Part shown: positions 43,205-51,430 of the stretch, piece by piece
Layout of the letters: the number at the start of each line of letters is the position of its first letter
Position numbering within the stretch: the first letter of the stretch is position 1
Origin: Clostridium intestinale DSM 6191
GTDB lineage: Bacteria; Bacillota; Clostridia; Clostridiales; Clostridiaceae
Length of the DNA: 64,000 bases
Direction: 5' to 3'
Assembly (NCBI RefSeq): GCF_900130055.1
Contig: NZ_FQXU01000003.1
Location: 151,627 to 215,626 of the forward strand
Position numbers and translations under genes: made by a program
Notes under the pieces: generated by a model
Told to the model about the DNA's origin: nothing
Database searches by the model: none
The model's input: the letters and a program-made list of their open reading frames with translations, nothing else

Positions 43205-43444
43205 ATGAGAACTAAGTTAATCTATTCAAGTGAAGAAAATCATCTAGGCTATGGAGCAGGTTCAGGAGATACCGAAAGATATGAATATGAGTGTCTTTGT
43301 GGTGAAGGGAAAATAGTTGAAGAGCACGACAACATACCTGGGTTTAGAGATCATACTGTGTATATCGCTTGTGATAAGTGTAGAGAAAAATATAAAATTG
43401 ATGAATCTAAAAGTGTTAGAGGTTGGGAGATCGTAGAAAAGTAA
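43205..43444 (+). CDS. Small zinc-ribbon-like protein
   Basis: 79 residues. Four cysteines in two pairs (C-L-C near 30-32 and C-DK-C near 57-60) suggest a zinc ribbon. Acidic. GGGGGAGA ribosome site. Located between tail and lysis genes; function unknown. Confidence 0.7.
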   Translation: MRTKLIYSSEENHLGYGAGSGDTERYEYECLCGEGKIVEEHDNIPGFRDHTVYIACDKCREKYKIDESKSVRGWEIVEK

Positions 43445-43527
43445 TATCAATAGTAATTTTAAGATTTAGAGAGTTGAGAAAATCAGCTCTCTTTTTATTA
43501 TGTAAAAAACAATTAAGAGGTGATGAA

Positions 43528-43731
43528 ATGGAAAGCGAAATAGTTAAATATGTGGTAACTCAAGGGATATTTTGTGTTTTATTTGTATGGTTACTAATGG
43601 ACACAAGAAAAGATTCAAAGGAAAGGGAAGTCAAGTATCAGGAAACAATAGATAAACTTGCAAGTTCAATAGGAACCATAGAAGACATAAGGGAAGATGT
43701 AGAAGACATAAAAGAAATAATTTTAAAATAA
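43528..43731 (+). CDS. BhlA/UviB-type holin-like protein
   Basis: 67 residues from ATG after AGAGGTG; the long reading from 43423 would begin inside the preceding gene and has no site. One N-terminal membrane helix (about 8-24), then a coiled coil (KYQETIDKLASSIGTIEDIRED). Matches the BhlA/UviB family that aids bacteriocin or endolysin release. Leads the lysis cassette. Confidence 0.87.
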   Translation: MESEIVKYVVTQGIFCVLFVWLLMDTRKDSKEREVKYQETIDKLASSIGTIEDIREDVEDIKEIILK

Positions 43732-43751
43732 TTTTAAAAGGAGGTTTACAA

Positions 43752-43931
43752 ATGAAAGAATTAAAAGGTTTATTACAAGTGAAGAAGCTTATTGCATTAT
43801 TACTTACTATTGTATTTTGTGCATTAAGCTTTAAAGGTCAAGTTACTGCAGAGCAATTTCTAACAGTATTTAGTTTAGTAATAGCTTTCTACTTTGGACA
43901 ATCTACAGCAAGACAAGCTAAGAATGAATAA
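43752..43931 (+). CDS. Small phage holin
   Basis: 59 residues, AAAGGAGG before the ATG. Two hydrophobic helices (about 11-26 and 37-50) with a short turn containing QVTAEQFL, and a basic end (STARQAKNE). Typical class II holin of clostridial phages. Sits between BhlA-like protein and amidase. Confidence 0.82.
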   Translation: MKELKGLLQVKKLIALLLTIVFCALSFKGQVTAEQFLTVFSLVIAFYFGQSTARQAKNE

Positions 43932-43983
43932 TTAGGAGCCTTATGGTTCCTTCTAAATTTAAAACGAGAAAGGATGATTAATT

Positions 43984-44832
43984 ATGAAAATAGCAATATC
44001 AATAGGACATACACTTACAGGCAAAGGTACAGGAGCAGTAGGATTTTTAAATGAAAGCATATGCACAAGAGAAATAGGTGAAAGAGTAAAATCAATGTTA
44101 GAAGCTCAAGGCCATGAAGTTACTTATTGTAGAGTAGATTTAAGTGATAATGATTTAGCTTATAGAGTAGAATTAGCAAATAAATCAGATGCAGATATAT
44201 TCGCAGAGATACATCTTAATGCAGGTGGAGGATTAGGAATAGAAGTTTATACTTATGGAGCTAAAGAAGTACCACAAGCTAGAGCGGTACTAAATGCTAT
44301 TGTAGAATTAGGATTCATGAACAGAGGAATTAAAGATGGTAAAAGCCTATATGTAATAAGAAAAACTAATATGACTGCTATGTTAATAGAGTGCTGCTTT
44401 GTTGATACTAAAGAAGATGCAGATAGATATAATCCAGATGCAATAGCAAAAGCTATAGTAAAGGGATTAATAGGAACAGCAGTTAAAGAAATACCTCCAG
44501 TAGCTCAAGATACTGAACCAGGTAAAGAAATTTCTAAATGCTCAGGAGATACTTATATCATAGAAATTCAACAAGAGTTTAACAAACAGTTTAATTCTGG
44601 ATTAAGTGTAGATGGAATACCTGGACCAAAAACTTTAGCAGCATCACCACTAGTAAAAGAAGGTGCTCAAGGGAATATAACAAGGTGGATTCAATCAAAA
44701 GTTGGCACACACGTAGATGGAGTATTCGGACCTATTACTAAACAAGCTGTTAAGAATTATCAAAATCATACCGGGTTATACGTAGATGGAGTAGTAGGAC
44801 AGAACACATGGAGAAAGTTGTTAGGTTTATAA
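43984..44832 (+). CDS. Endolysin: N-acetylmuramoyl-L-alanine amidase
   Basis: 282 residues. Amidase_3 domain (about 1-165) with zinc ligands H9, E24 and H77 and catalytic E136 (LIECCFVD). The C-terminus has two peptidoglycan-binding-like repeats (about 185-230 and 233-282: LSVDGIPGPKT, THVDGVFGPITKQAVKNYQ). No signal peptide, so it depends on the holin. Cuts the bond between MurNAc and L-Ala in host peptidoglycan. Confidence 0.94.
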   Translation: MKIAISIGHTLTGKGTGAVGFLNESICTREIGERVKSMLEAQGHEVTYCRVDLSDNDLAYRVELANKSDADIFAEIHLNAGGGLGIEVYTYGAKEVPQARAVLNAIVELGFMNRGIKDGKSLYVIRKTNMTAMLIECCFVDTKEDADRYNPDAIAKAIVKGLIGTAVKEIPPVAQDTEPGKEISKCSGDTYIIEIQQEFNKQFNSGLSVDGIPGPKTLAASPLVKEGAQGNITRWIQSKVGTHVDGVFGPITKQAVKNYQNHTGLYVDGVVGQNTWRKLLGL

Positions 44833-45107
44833 TATAAATAATATATTGTAAATAAAATACACATTAAAATTTAATTAAATGTTAATAAATTCAATAATAG
44901 TTAATGATTATGAAAAATGTTAACGATAAATTTAAAAATTTAAACGTTTATTACAAAAAATACAAAAATAACATAATATATGGTATAGTAAAAAAGTGGT
45001 ACGTACCTATAAATTATGATAAAAATATATAGATAAGCTGTATAAATATATTATTTTGTTTGAATGAATTAAATATTTTAAAATTTGAATTTAGGAGAGA
45101 ATTATAT

Positions 45108-45881
45108 ATGTTTAAAAATAAGTTAAAAAAAATTTTTACTTCTATTATAATTGGAGCAGTGATGATATCCCCAATTAGCGTTAGTGCAGCAGAACAAGTA
45201 GCTTCTGTTTCTAACGAAAAGGATGTAGCAACAAAATATTTAGAATATTTTGTAAATAAAGATATACAAGGAATAGTTAATATTTCTGAAGATGCTTCAT
45301 TTCCTACAAAAGAAGGACAGACTAAAAATGTACAAGAGTTATTATCAAATCCTAACAATCATTTAAAGTCATTTGAGTTTATTGATGAAACTAAAGAAAA
45401 TGATACTGTTAATTTTAATGTAAGGCTAAACTATAAAAATGGTAAAATAGAAGAAGGTTTATTACGAGTAAAAAACTTTGGAGAATCTTCTAAAGTATGG
45501 ATAAGTGATGAACTTGTTGATATTAAAACAATAGATGAAGGAGAGAGAATTCCAGTAATTAGATTATTTGCTCAATTAACTAAATTTAATATAAGTGTTG
45601 ATTATAGTGGTAAATATGGGTTTTCTCCAGCATTTAATACTTCAAAATCTTATGTAGATATTAATTATAAACAAAGTGTTGAAACAGATTTTACAGTTGT
45701 AAAAAATACTTTAATTGGTAATACAGCACTTAGCTATACGGCTACTAGAGGTGCCAATGCATCCAGTGGCCCTAATAGTGTAATTCTTAATGTAATACCT
45801 GGAAAAAGTTTTGCAGATGCAAAATTAAGAGTTGTTTTTGGAGCTGCAGGATATAGTTTTGGAGAAGTATACGCTTACTAA
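45108..45881 (+). CDS. Secreted protein of unknown function (moron)
   Basis: 257 residues from ATG after AGGAGAG; the earlier in-frame start at 45060 has no site. Signal peptide about 1-26 (IIIGAVMISPISVSAA). The first half resembles an NTF2-like small fold (VATKYLEYFVNKDIQGIVNISED) and the second is beta-rich. It follows the lysis genes and is isolated by a terminator, a common place for lysogenic-conversion genes. The 275-base gap upstream, very AT-rich, probably holds its promoter. A GGTACGTACC palindrome is at 44998-45007. Confidence 0.75.
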   Translation: MFKNKLKKIFTSIIIGAVMISPISVSAAEQVASVSNEKDVATKYLEYFVNKDIQGIVNISEDASFPTKEGQTKNVQELLSNPNNHLKSFEFIDETKENDTVNFNVRLNYKNGKIEEGLLRVKNFGESSKVWISDELVDIKTIDEGERIPVIRLFAQLTKFNISVDYSGKYGFSPAFNTSKSYVDINYKQSVETDFTVVKNTLIGNTALSYTATRGANASSGPNSVILNVIPGKSFADAKLRVVFGAAGYSFGEVYAY

Positions 45882-45894
45882 AAGATAATATAAT

Positions 45895-45942
45895 AAAAAA
45901 GCCACAACTGAGGGTTAATTCCCTTGGTTGTGGCTTTTTTTA
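45895..45942 (+). terminator. Strong terminator after secreted-protein gene
   Basis: AAGCCACAACTGAGGG pairs with CCCTTGGTTGTGGCTT around TTAATT, with one bulge, then seven T's. A short relic of its 3' arm is at 50041-50053. Confidence 0.92.
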
Positions 45943-46041
45943 TTATAAAAATTAAATATCTATATAGAAAATATAGAAATAATATATTAAAATTAGCTTA
46001 TTGATTTAAAAATAATAGTAGTAAAAAATTTATATGATGAG

Positions 46042-46545
46042 GTGAGTAGAATAGCGTTTAATTTGAAATATATCGCAACAATGCATACTTTTATGCTGAT
46101 AGGAGCATTAATACCTATGATGGTAGTCCTATTATTTATGCTTCATTTAGCAAAGAAGAATTTTAGAGACTTTAGAAATAATGATTCTTCAATAGGATAT
46201 TTATATACATATTCTCCATCTAAATCTAAATTACACTTGATAAGCAAATCAATACTTTGTTCGATTATGTTTGTATTGTATTTTAGTATACTAATATTTT
46301 ATATAAAAGATGTTATGATTCCAGCAATAAAAGATGCGCCTAAATTAATAACTAATGATTATGAGTACACTACTGGGATTGTTTATGAAGTTAGAAATGG
46401 AAGAAGTAGTAATATAATATTTGTAAATGGTCTTAAAATTTATGAAACTAAAGTCTTTATAAAAGGTAAAATCAAACAAGGACATGAATATAAGATTGCA
46501 TATTTAAGAAATACAAAAGAGTGTGTAGGATTTGAAGAACTATAA
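46042..46545 (+). CDS. Membrane protein, last gene of the prophage
   Basis: 167 residues from GTG. Two membrane helices (about 13-36 and 68-92), then a ~75-residue extracellular or cytoplasmic beta domain (YEYTTGIVYEVRNGRSSNIIFVNG). GAGGTG overlaps the start, so the exact initiation codon is uncertain. A truncated paralogue lies at 50440-50748 with matching downstream DNA, which ties both to related prophages. Between it and attR lie ~150 AT-rich bases with nothing I can name. Confidence 0.7.
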   Translation: MSRIAFNLKYIATMHTFMLIGALIPMMVVLLFMLHLAKKNFRDFRNNDSSIGYLYTYSPSKSKLHLISKSILCSIMFVLYFSILIFYIKDVMIPAIKDAPKLITNDYEYTTGIVYEVRNGRSSNIIFVNGLKIYETKVFIKGKIKQGHEYKIAYLRNTKECVGFEEL

Positions 46546-46695
46546 TTACTTAAATTAGGTGGACAAAAAGGTGCCACAACTTAATAATTTATAGCTTTTT
46601 ATAGTGTTTTTAGAAAAGTGAGAAATGCTCATGAACCTAGATAAACAAAGACTTTGATAGCTTTTAGTATTTTATAATTTTATGCCTTTAGAGGT

Positions 46696-46737
46696 TCTTG
46701 GGGTCGCGGGTTCAAGTCCCGCTACTCAGACCAAAAT
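46696..46737 (+). repeat. attR core (right copy of attachment site)
   Basis: Identical to 6528-6569; the 101-base similarity runs to 46796 and includes the tRNA terminator copy (46744-46784). Only the 3' part of the tRNA is present, so it makes no tRNA. An integrase relic follows it at the same distance as int follows attL, so this site is also the left end of a second element. Confidence 0.93.
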
Positions 46738-46829
46738 AAGATTAAAACCCTGTAAACATGGGTGTTTGCAGGGTTTATGTTTTTGTGGGAAATATGCCAC
46801 GGGTGACGAAAAGGTGACATAGCAAAAAA

Positions 46830-47022
46830 TTAAGTAAAAATATTCTCTAGTTTTCTAACTGCTTCTAGCTGCATATTAGGCAGAACATGAGAGTAAATAT
46901 CTAAAGTCATACTGATATTTGCATGACCCAAACGCTCACTAACTATCTTTGGATGAGTACCTTGCTGCAATAGTAGAGTAGCAAGTATTCCCCTAACCTC
47001 ATACCAGTTTAAAAAGACAGAA
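46830..47022 (-). pseudogene. Integrase C-terminal remnant
   Basis: The minus strand reads ATLLLQQGTHPKIVSERLGH and onward to the stop, nearly identical to the intact integrase C-terminus including the catalytic Tyr segment. It is then joined at about 46984 to a piece matching the region around TGMRLGEI of the intact gene. About 340 bases between are deleted and the N-terminal two-thirds are absent. Confidence 0.9.
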
Positions 47023-47135
47023 AAAGTATATAGTAATATTTATTGGATAATATGTAATGTATAGAAAATAAATAGGGGGTATGGTATACTAATTTTATTG
47101 TTAAATGCGTATTAAAAGGGAGGGTGGTACTGAAA

Positions 47136-47678
47136 ATGAAAAGTATGATGAAAAGTATGAGAATGAGTAAAAATGAAATTCCAGTCGATATAGTGCCTTT
47201 GTTTGAGGAGATTGTTCAAACATATAAGGGAGACGAATGTGAAGAAAAGTTTATGATAGCTATGGAAGAACATCTCTCTAAAGAGCAGAGATTCCGCTTA
47301 TGTGAACAAAATGGAAGTTGTAGGGGTACTGGGGAAGATAAAGTGAGAAAAGCATTCGCACTTGAATATGCTGACAAACCTCTTGGCGAGAGATTGAGAT
47401 TATTTACAAATAAATTTAGAAGAACAGCTGTTTTAAATGAGGATAATACAATTACAGTCACTTTTGCTTGTAACCACGGATACTATAAGCATGCACCAAA
47501 AGGAACGTTTCAGTTTCCAAAATCCATTGAAACATATTTTGAAAGATGTGCAGGTGGGCGTTTGTATGAATATCAAAAGGCATTAGGAATAAAATTGAAG
47601 ATTAAGTCAGTTGATGTATCTCCACTCATCGAAAATATGATAAATCCAGTAGTATTTACTTTTGAGATAGTTAATTAA
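47136..47678 (+). CDS. Protein of unknown function with conserved Cys/His pattern
   Basis: 180 residues from ATG 11 bases after GGGAGGG. It contains several cysteines, CNHGYYK near 111-117 and CAGGR near 137, suggesting metal binding or a redox site. No signal peptide or membrane helix. It appears intact although surrounded by prophage debris, so it may be a retained cargo gene. I do not recognise the family. Confidence 0.72.
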   Translation: MKSMMKSMRMSKNEIPVDIVPLFEEIVQTYKGDECEEKFMIAMEEHLSKEQRFRLCEQNGSCRGTGEDKVRKAFALEYADKPLGERLRLFTNKFRRTAVLNEDNTITVTFACNHGYYKHAPKGTFQFPKSIETYFERCAGGRLYEYQKALGIKLKIKSVDVSPLIENMINPVVFTFEIVN

Positions 47679-47719
47679 TACAAGGTAAAAAAAGATAGTA
47701 AAAATGTACATAAGAAAAT

Positions 47720-47803
47720 AAGGTGTCCGTTACGGACACCTTTATCTTTTATTCCCCTTTCCATACTTCTATCTAACATACTCAATAAAGTAATCTATTA
47801 TTT
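47720..47803 (-). pseudogene. Relic of repressor 3' end with GTGTCCG hairpin (copy 4)
   Basis: AAGGTGTCCGT-TACGGACACCTT hairpin at 47720-47742. About 50 bases follow that match the last ~16 codons of the intact repressor (minus strand, CCATACTTCT then CTAACATA then CAATAAA). The rest of the gene is missing. About 145 unassigned bases follow to 47948. Confidence 0.8.
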
Positions 47804-47948
47804 TCAGCAACACCAGTAGCATCGGTAATGCCAGTAACACTAGTTGGAGAAACTATATCATTTTATACTGTGACTAGATTTACTTCAACAAATACGATTC
47901 TAAAATAGCAAATATTAAAGCAATTTTAAAGATGCTTATTAGTATCTT

Positions 47949-48266
47949 TTAAGATATATAGGCTTCTCCATCACCTATAATCACTATTCTGTGCTCTGGT
48001 TTTAATGATATTAAATTAAATTTTTGTGATTTAGGAGGTAGGCGTATAGCTTGTTGTGCAATCTGATCTTTATCATAAATCTGCAATAAGAGAGAGCCCT
48101 TTTCAGATATATTTTGAATATAGTGAAGATTGTCTTCTGAAAAATTAAAATCAGATACTTTATAAACCCCTTCTTTAAAAGTATTCGAATTTGGAACTGC
48201 GTTAGCTTTATATGGAATTAAAAATAAGAGCAAAATAATTAAAAAAGTACTAGTAAATTTCCTCAT
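47949..48266 (-). CDS. Small secreted protein
   Basis: 105 residues from ATG (MRKFTSTFLI) seven bases after AAAGGTGG. Signal peptide about 1-22 (FLIILLLFLIPYKANA). The rest is a short beta-rich domain (VYKVSDFNFSEDNLHYIQN). It points left, opposite to most neighbours. Unknown function. Confidence 0.7.
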   Translation of the reverse strand: MRKFTSTFLIILLLFLIPYKANAVPNSNTFKEGVYKVSDFNFSEDNLHYIQNISEKGSLLLQIYDKDQIAQQAIRLPPKSQKFNLISLKPEHRIVIIGDGEAYIS

Positions 48267-48349
48267 ATGCATAGCCACCTTTCATGGTTATTGTGAGAAT
48301 AAGTAAGGTTAAATATTCATGAGTTGGAAGAAACCTTAAAAACATAAAA

Positions 48350-48660
48350 GAATCATATCTGAAGGAGGTTAATCTTCAAATATGATTCTAAGAAGGGTAA
48401 TTTATATATTAGCATATAATGAGGATACCAACGCTTTGGAATTAAGTATCAGCACATTAGTAAGAAAACTTTTAGGAAAATGGTACATCAATAGTTTAAG
48501 CGAGAAATAGATGCCTATACTAGAAATTAATAGAATTAGGCTTGAATGCCCTATATGAGCCATTCATTAGAATTTGTAAAATATTATGTTTAATAACCAT
48601 ATAACCAGTTAACCAGAAATACAGATAACCATATAACCAGAAATACAGCAAATTGGAGCA
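48350..48660 (+). repeat. Relic of the structured non-coding region
   Basis: Hairpin GAATCATAT/ATATGATTC with inner TGAAG/CTTCA at 48350-48388. The following ~130 bases match 53354-53470. An array of TAACCAGTTAACCAG-type words lies at 48590-48650. It matches the order of elements at 18679-19050 but without the replication gene after it. Confidence 0.75.
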
Positions 48661-48672
48661 AAATAAGAAAAA

Positions 48673-48983
48673 TTGGTGCTTAAGTTCACACTAGGTAATG
48701 AGACAGCTGTAACTACAGTAACATTGGCAGTAGACAAGTTTAATACATCTATAGGTAAGAGAGAAGCTGATTTGATCTCAATAACCATATGGGTAAACAG
48801 GCTGAAAATACAGCTAACTTCTATGACTATGCAGATAAACTTTATCATCATTCATATGAAAGTCAATTAGTTACTCAGTACAAAGATGAAAAGATAAACT
48901 ATCTAGCCACTTTAAGATATAAGCAATTAACCAAGGGGATTTTAGACAAAAACAGCAAGAAATTCTTTTTTTATGTTCCTTGA
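48673..48983 (+). pseudogene. ssb fragment fused to 77-aa gene fragment
   Basis: 48673-48812 matches the ssb interior (PELKFTPGN through the ENTAN region), with a 1-base loss at about 48790 that breaks the frame. It then jumps into the FYDYADKLYHH part of the 77-aa gene up to about 48955. The ssb C-terminus is deleted, and no start codon in a usable context exists. Confidence 0.88.
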
Positions 48984-49076
48984 GAAGTGAATAGTAAGGT
49001 TTTGAAAATATATTTTTGTTGTTTATTATAGGGTATAATTAAGTAATCTAACTATATAATGAAGGGGTGCTTAAAC

Positions 49077-49733
49077 ATGACAAATTATAAAATAAAGTTA
49101 GTTCAAAAAATCGGAACTATATGTGGAATGTTAAGTTCCGTGGTATATATTTTACATGTATTTTTAGGGGCGAATTTATGGGGTGAATATTCTTCTATAA
49201 AGCAGCCAATTAGTGATTTAACTGGAGAAGGAGCTCCAAATGCTGAACTTCTTAGGATTTTTACTGGTATATATGGGGTATTAGCAATATTTTTTGCTGT
49301 TACTTTATATTTAAGCTTAAAAAAGTATGTAAATATACCTTCTAAAATAGGAATGGTATTATTAATAATAATGGAAATATCATCATTTTTGGGATACTCT
49401 TTATTTCCTCTTGATGATATAAATGCGGGAATGACATTTCAAAACCTAATGCATATTATGGTAACTGCAATTGTTGTAATAACTACTATTGATTCAACAT
49501 TTTTTATTGGGATAGGCTTTAGAAAAATAGAAAATATGAGGACATTGGGGGTATTTATTATCTTATGTGGATGTATAATAACAATTTCTGGAGCTTCCAC
49601 AGGTATAGTTATATCAAACTCAATTCCTATTTTAGGATTAATAGAGCGTATAAATATTTTTACCGTACAATTAATGATTTTTATACTATCGCTTTTTTTA
49701 GCAAAAAACAACAAATATAGAATCGAAATATAA
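49077..49733 (+). CDS. DUF998 family membrane protein
   Basis: 218 residues from ATG eight bases after AAGGGGTG. Six predicted membrane helices, with the family pattern KQPISDLTGEGAPNAELLRI between helices 1 and 2. The family is widespread and functionally unassigned. Intact gene within the prophage wreck, so either cargo or a host gene caught between elements. Confidence 0.8.
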   Translation: MTNYKIKLVQKIGTICGMLSSVVYILHVFLGANLWGEYSSIKQPISDLTGEGAPNAELLRIFTGIYGVLAIFFAVTLYLSLKKYVNIPSKIGMVLLIIMEISSFLGYSLFPLDDINAGMTFQNLMHIMVTAIVVITTIDSTFFIGIGFRKIENMRTLGVFIILCGCIITISGASTGIVISNSIPILGLIERINIFTVQLMIFILSLFLAKNNKYRIEI

Positions 49734-50161
49734 CTCAATAGAATTGTAAGGTGAAATTGAAAGCTAAGATAAGCAAAAGAGAAGTTATAGTTTACTGTTG
49801 ATTGTGATTAGGAGAGTTTATGATATTTCTTACGCCTCTTCTTTGGATGGATAGTGTTAGGAATAGCAGTTTAATACATATCCTTAAAAACGATAGCATA
49901 TGATACCGCATTATTTAATAAAAAGAATATGCGGTATTTTTATTCAACAATTAATTCTATGAAAGTGCTGTTAACCATAAACATAAAATGATTATATTTA
50001 TTTAGAAAACTCAATAAAGAATTTTAGGATTAAGTTCAACAGTTGTGGCTTTTAATTTATAATCTATATTCTTGTCCTAAGAATATCATGTTAAAATATA
50101 ATAAGAATGGTAAATTATCATAAAGAGTAAAAAAGAAATATATTAATTATGGAGGGGTACT
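49734..50161 (+). other. Intergenic stretch made of three prophage scraps
   Basis: 49890-49976 matches the terminator and flank at 22857-22935. 49987-50027 matches 23363-23402 inside the late-activator gene. 50041-50053 matches the 3' arm of the terminator at 45925-45937. The adjacent scraps mark deletion joints, the last removing about 22 kb relative to the intact prophage. No gene. Confidence 0.75.
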
Positions 50162-50416
50162 ATGGAATTTTATTTCAAAAATGTTGGTGGGAAAACACAC
50201 CTTTATCGTGAAGATGGGTTTATTGATGAAGATTTAGGTGAATTAGAGACAACATTTACAGGTAAGTTGAAAACTAATAATATTTTTGGTGAAGATTATG
50301 AGCTAGAGGATATTTCAGGTTTCTTTTCTAAAGGAAAACGATATTCTATTAAAAGTAGTAATGGAATTAATGGTGTAATAGAGAAATCCTCTGGTGGTAA
50401 ATATGTTCTTAAGTAG
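50162..50416 (+). CDS. Small soluble protein of unknown function
   Basis: 84 residues, GGAGGGG before the ATG. Beta-rich with Gly and charged residues (YFKNVGGKTHLYREDGFID). No signal or membrane segment. It stands just before a truncated prophage gene. No counterpart in the intact prophage. Confidence 0.7.
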   Translation: MEFYFKNVGGKTHLYREDGFIDEDLGELETTFTGKLKTNNIFGEDYELEDISGFFSKGKRYSIKSSNGINGVIEKSSGGKYVLK

Positions 50417-50439
50417 CTACTTATAGTTATAAATTATAA

Positions 50440-50748
50440 TTGAAAAGTAAATCAATATTTTGTTCAATTATGTTTGTATTGTATTTTAGTGTGCTAATAT
50501 TTTATACAAAAGATGGTATGATTGCATGGGTAAAAGATGTACCTAAATTAATAACTAATGATTATGAGTACACTACCGGTATTGTTTATGAAGTTAGTAA
50601 TGAGAGAGGTAGTAATATAATATATGTGAATGGTCTTAAAATTTATGAAACCAAAGTCTTTATAAATGGTAAAATCAAACAAGGACATGAATATAAGAGT
50701 GCATATTTAAAAAATAAAAAAGAGTGTGTAGGTTTTAAAGAACTATAA
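50440..50748 (+). pseudogene. Truncated copy of the prophage's last membrane protein
   Basis: Encodes residues matching about 67-167 of the protein at 46042-46545 (SIFCSIMFVLYFSVLIFY, YEYTTGIVYEVSN) without the first membrane helix. It begins with TTG but has no ribosome site. About 40 bases downstream (AGGTGGACAAAAAGGTG) also match, marking common descent of the element ends. Confidence 0.85.
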
Positions 50749-50917
50749 ATGCTTAAATAAGGTGGACAAAAAGGTGAAATAACTTAATAAGAAGAAAGTG
50801 TTTTTGATAAAATTATTTGAAATATTAGTTAATTAATTAACATTTAAGATGTATTCTTAATTTTATATACACAGGTAGCTTAAATTGAAAAAGGTAGTTT
50901 AAGCTACCCTTTTTAAA

Positions 50918-51274
50918 TTACCTTATAATAGACCCAAGTAAGAACAAAGGTAGCGGATTAAATCCATATATAGGGTAGGTATAGTATGGATAATAATGAG
51001 GATAGTAAGGATTGTAGGGGTATCCGAACTGATTATAATAAGGTCTAGGGAACTCAGAATTATAGGGTCTATTAGTATTAGATATAACTTCGGGATCTAT
51101 AGGTTGTTTAATAGGAATATTTTTATAGTTTGGATTAATAAATAGAAAATTACCCATAAGCTCATAATACTCTTCAGGATATCCTGTTTCATGCATTAGT
51201 CCTGGAAGCGTATGTGAGTCAATATATTCTAAGTTTTCTTTTGTATCTTGATTTAAGGACTTTTTAGTGTCCAT
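50918..51274 (-). CDS. Tyr/Pro-rich protein, possibly spore-associated
   Basis: 118 residues from ATG five bases after GGAGG. The N-terminal half is acidic and hydrophilic. The C-terminal ~45 residues are very rich in Tyr, Pro and Asn (PYYNQFGYPYNPYYPHYYPY). Such tails occur in spore coat proteins, but no family is recognised. Probably a host gene rather than phage. A weak AGCTACC/GGTAGCT stem lies at its 3' side near 50877-50907. Confidence 0.7.
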   Translation of the reverse strand: MDTKKSLNQDTKENLEYIDSHTLPGLMHETGYPEEYYELMGNFLFINPNYKNIPIKQPIDPEVISNTNRPYNSEFPRPYYNQFGYPYNPYYPHYYPYYTYPIYGFNPLPLFLLGSIIR

Positions 51275-51430
51275 ATTATCCTCCAATAAAATAAATCACA
51301 TTATTTATATATGAAACTAATAGGCATATGTGAAATAAAAACATTATGATATTTGGTGAAAAAAGAAGGTATTTAAATATTAATATTGAATTACTTATTT
51401 TGTATACTAATATTTATAAGGGGTGGTTCA

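Larger units (their letters stand above)
6528..46737 (+). mobile_element. Siphovirus-type prophage in tRNA-Pro, about 40.2 kb
   Basis: Bounded by a 42-bp perfect repeat. It contains integrase, lysis/lysogeny switch, replication, HNH-terminase, HK97-type head, non-contractile tail (tape measure, no sheath), holins and amidase. No essential module is missing or frameshifted, so it may be inducible; this is an inference. Cargo includes ABC-3C genes, a KAP NTPase, Spo0E-like, AbrB-like and two secreted proteins. Leftward genes are only integrase, ImmA, the ABC-3C operon and the repressor. The rest read rightward. Confidence 0.95.
46696..50760 (+). mobile_element. Remnant of a second, tandem prophage
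   Basis: In the same order as the intact prophage it holds: att core, integrase C-terminus, GTGTCCG hairpin with repressor 3' end, non-coding hairpin region and GTTAACC array. The ssb, 77-aa gene, terminator with flank, late-activator scrap, terminator arm, and last membrane gene with its downstream DNA follow. Everything between is deleted. The right att core was not found, so the right end is approximate. Three complete genes with no counterpart in the intact prophage lie inside. Confidence 0.8.

Noticed and set aside
43423-43731. 102-aa version of the BhlA-like protein
   Set aside because: The extension overlaps the preceding gene, and AGAGGTG marks the internal ATG at 43528 as the real start.
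6666-46695. Contractile (myovirus) tail
   Set aside because: There is no sheath, baseplate wedge or LysM-type hub gene. A tube protein is followed directly by chaperone, tape measure, Dit and Tal.
48673-48870. Functional second ssb
   Set aside because: The reading frame is broken and both ends are missing; it is a pseudogene.
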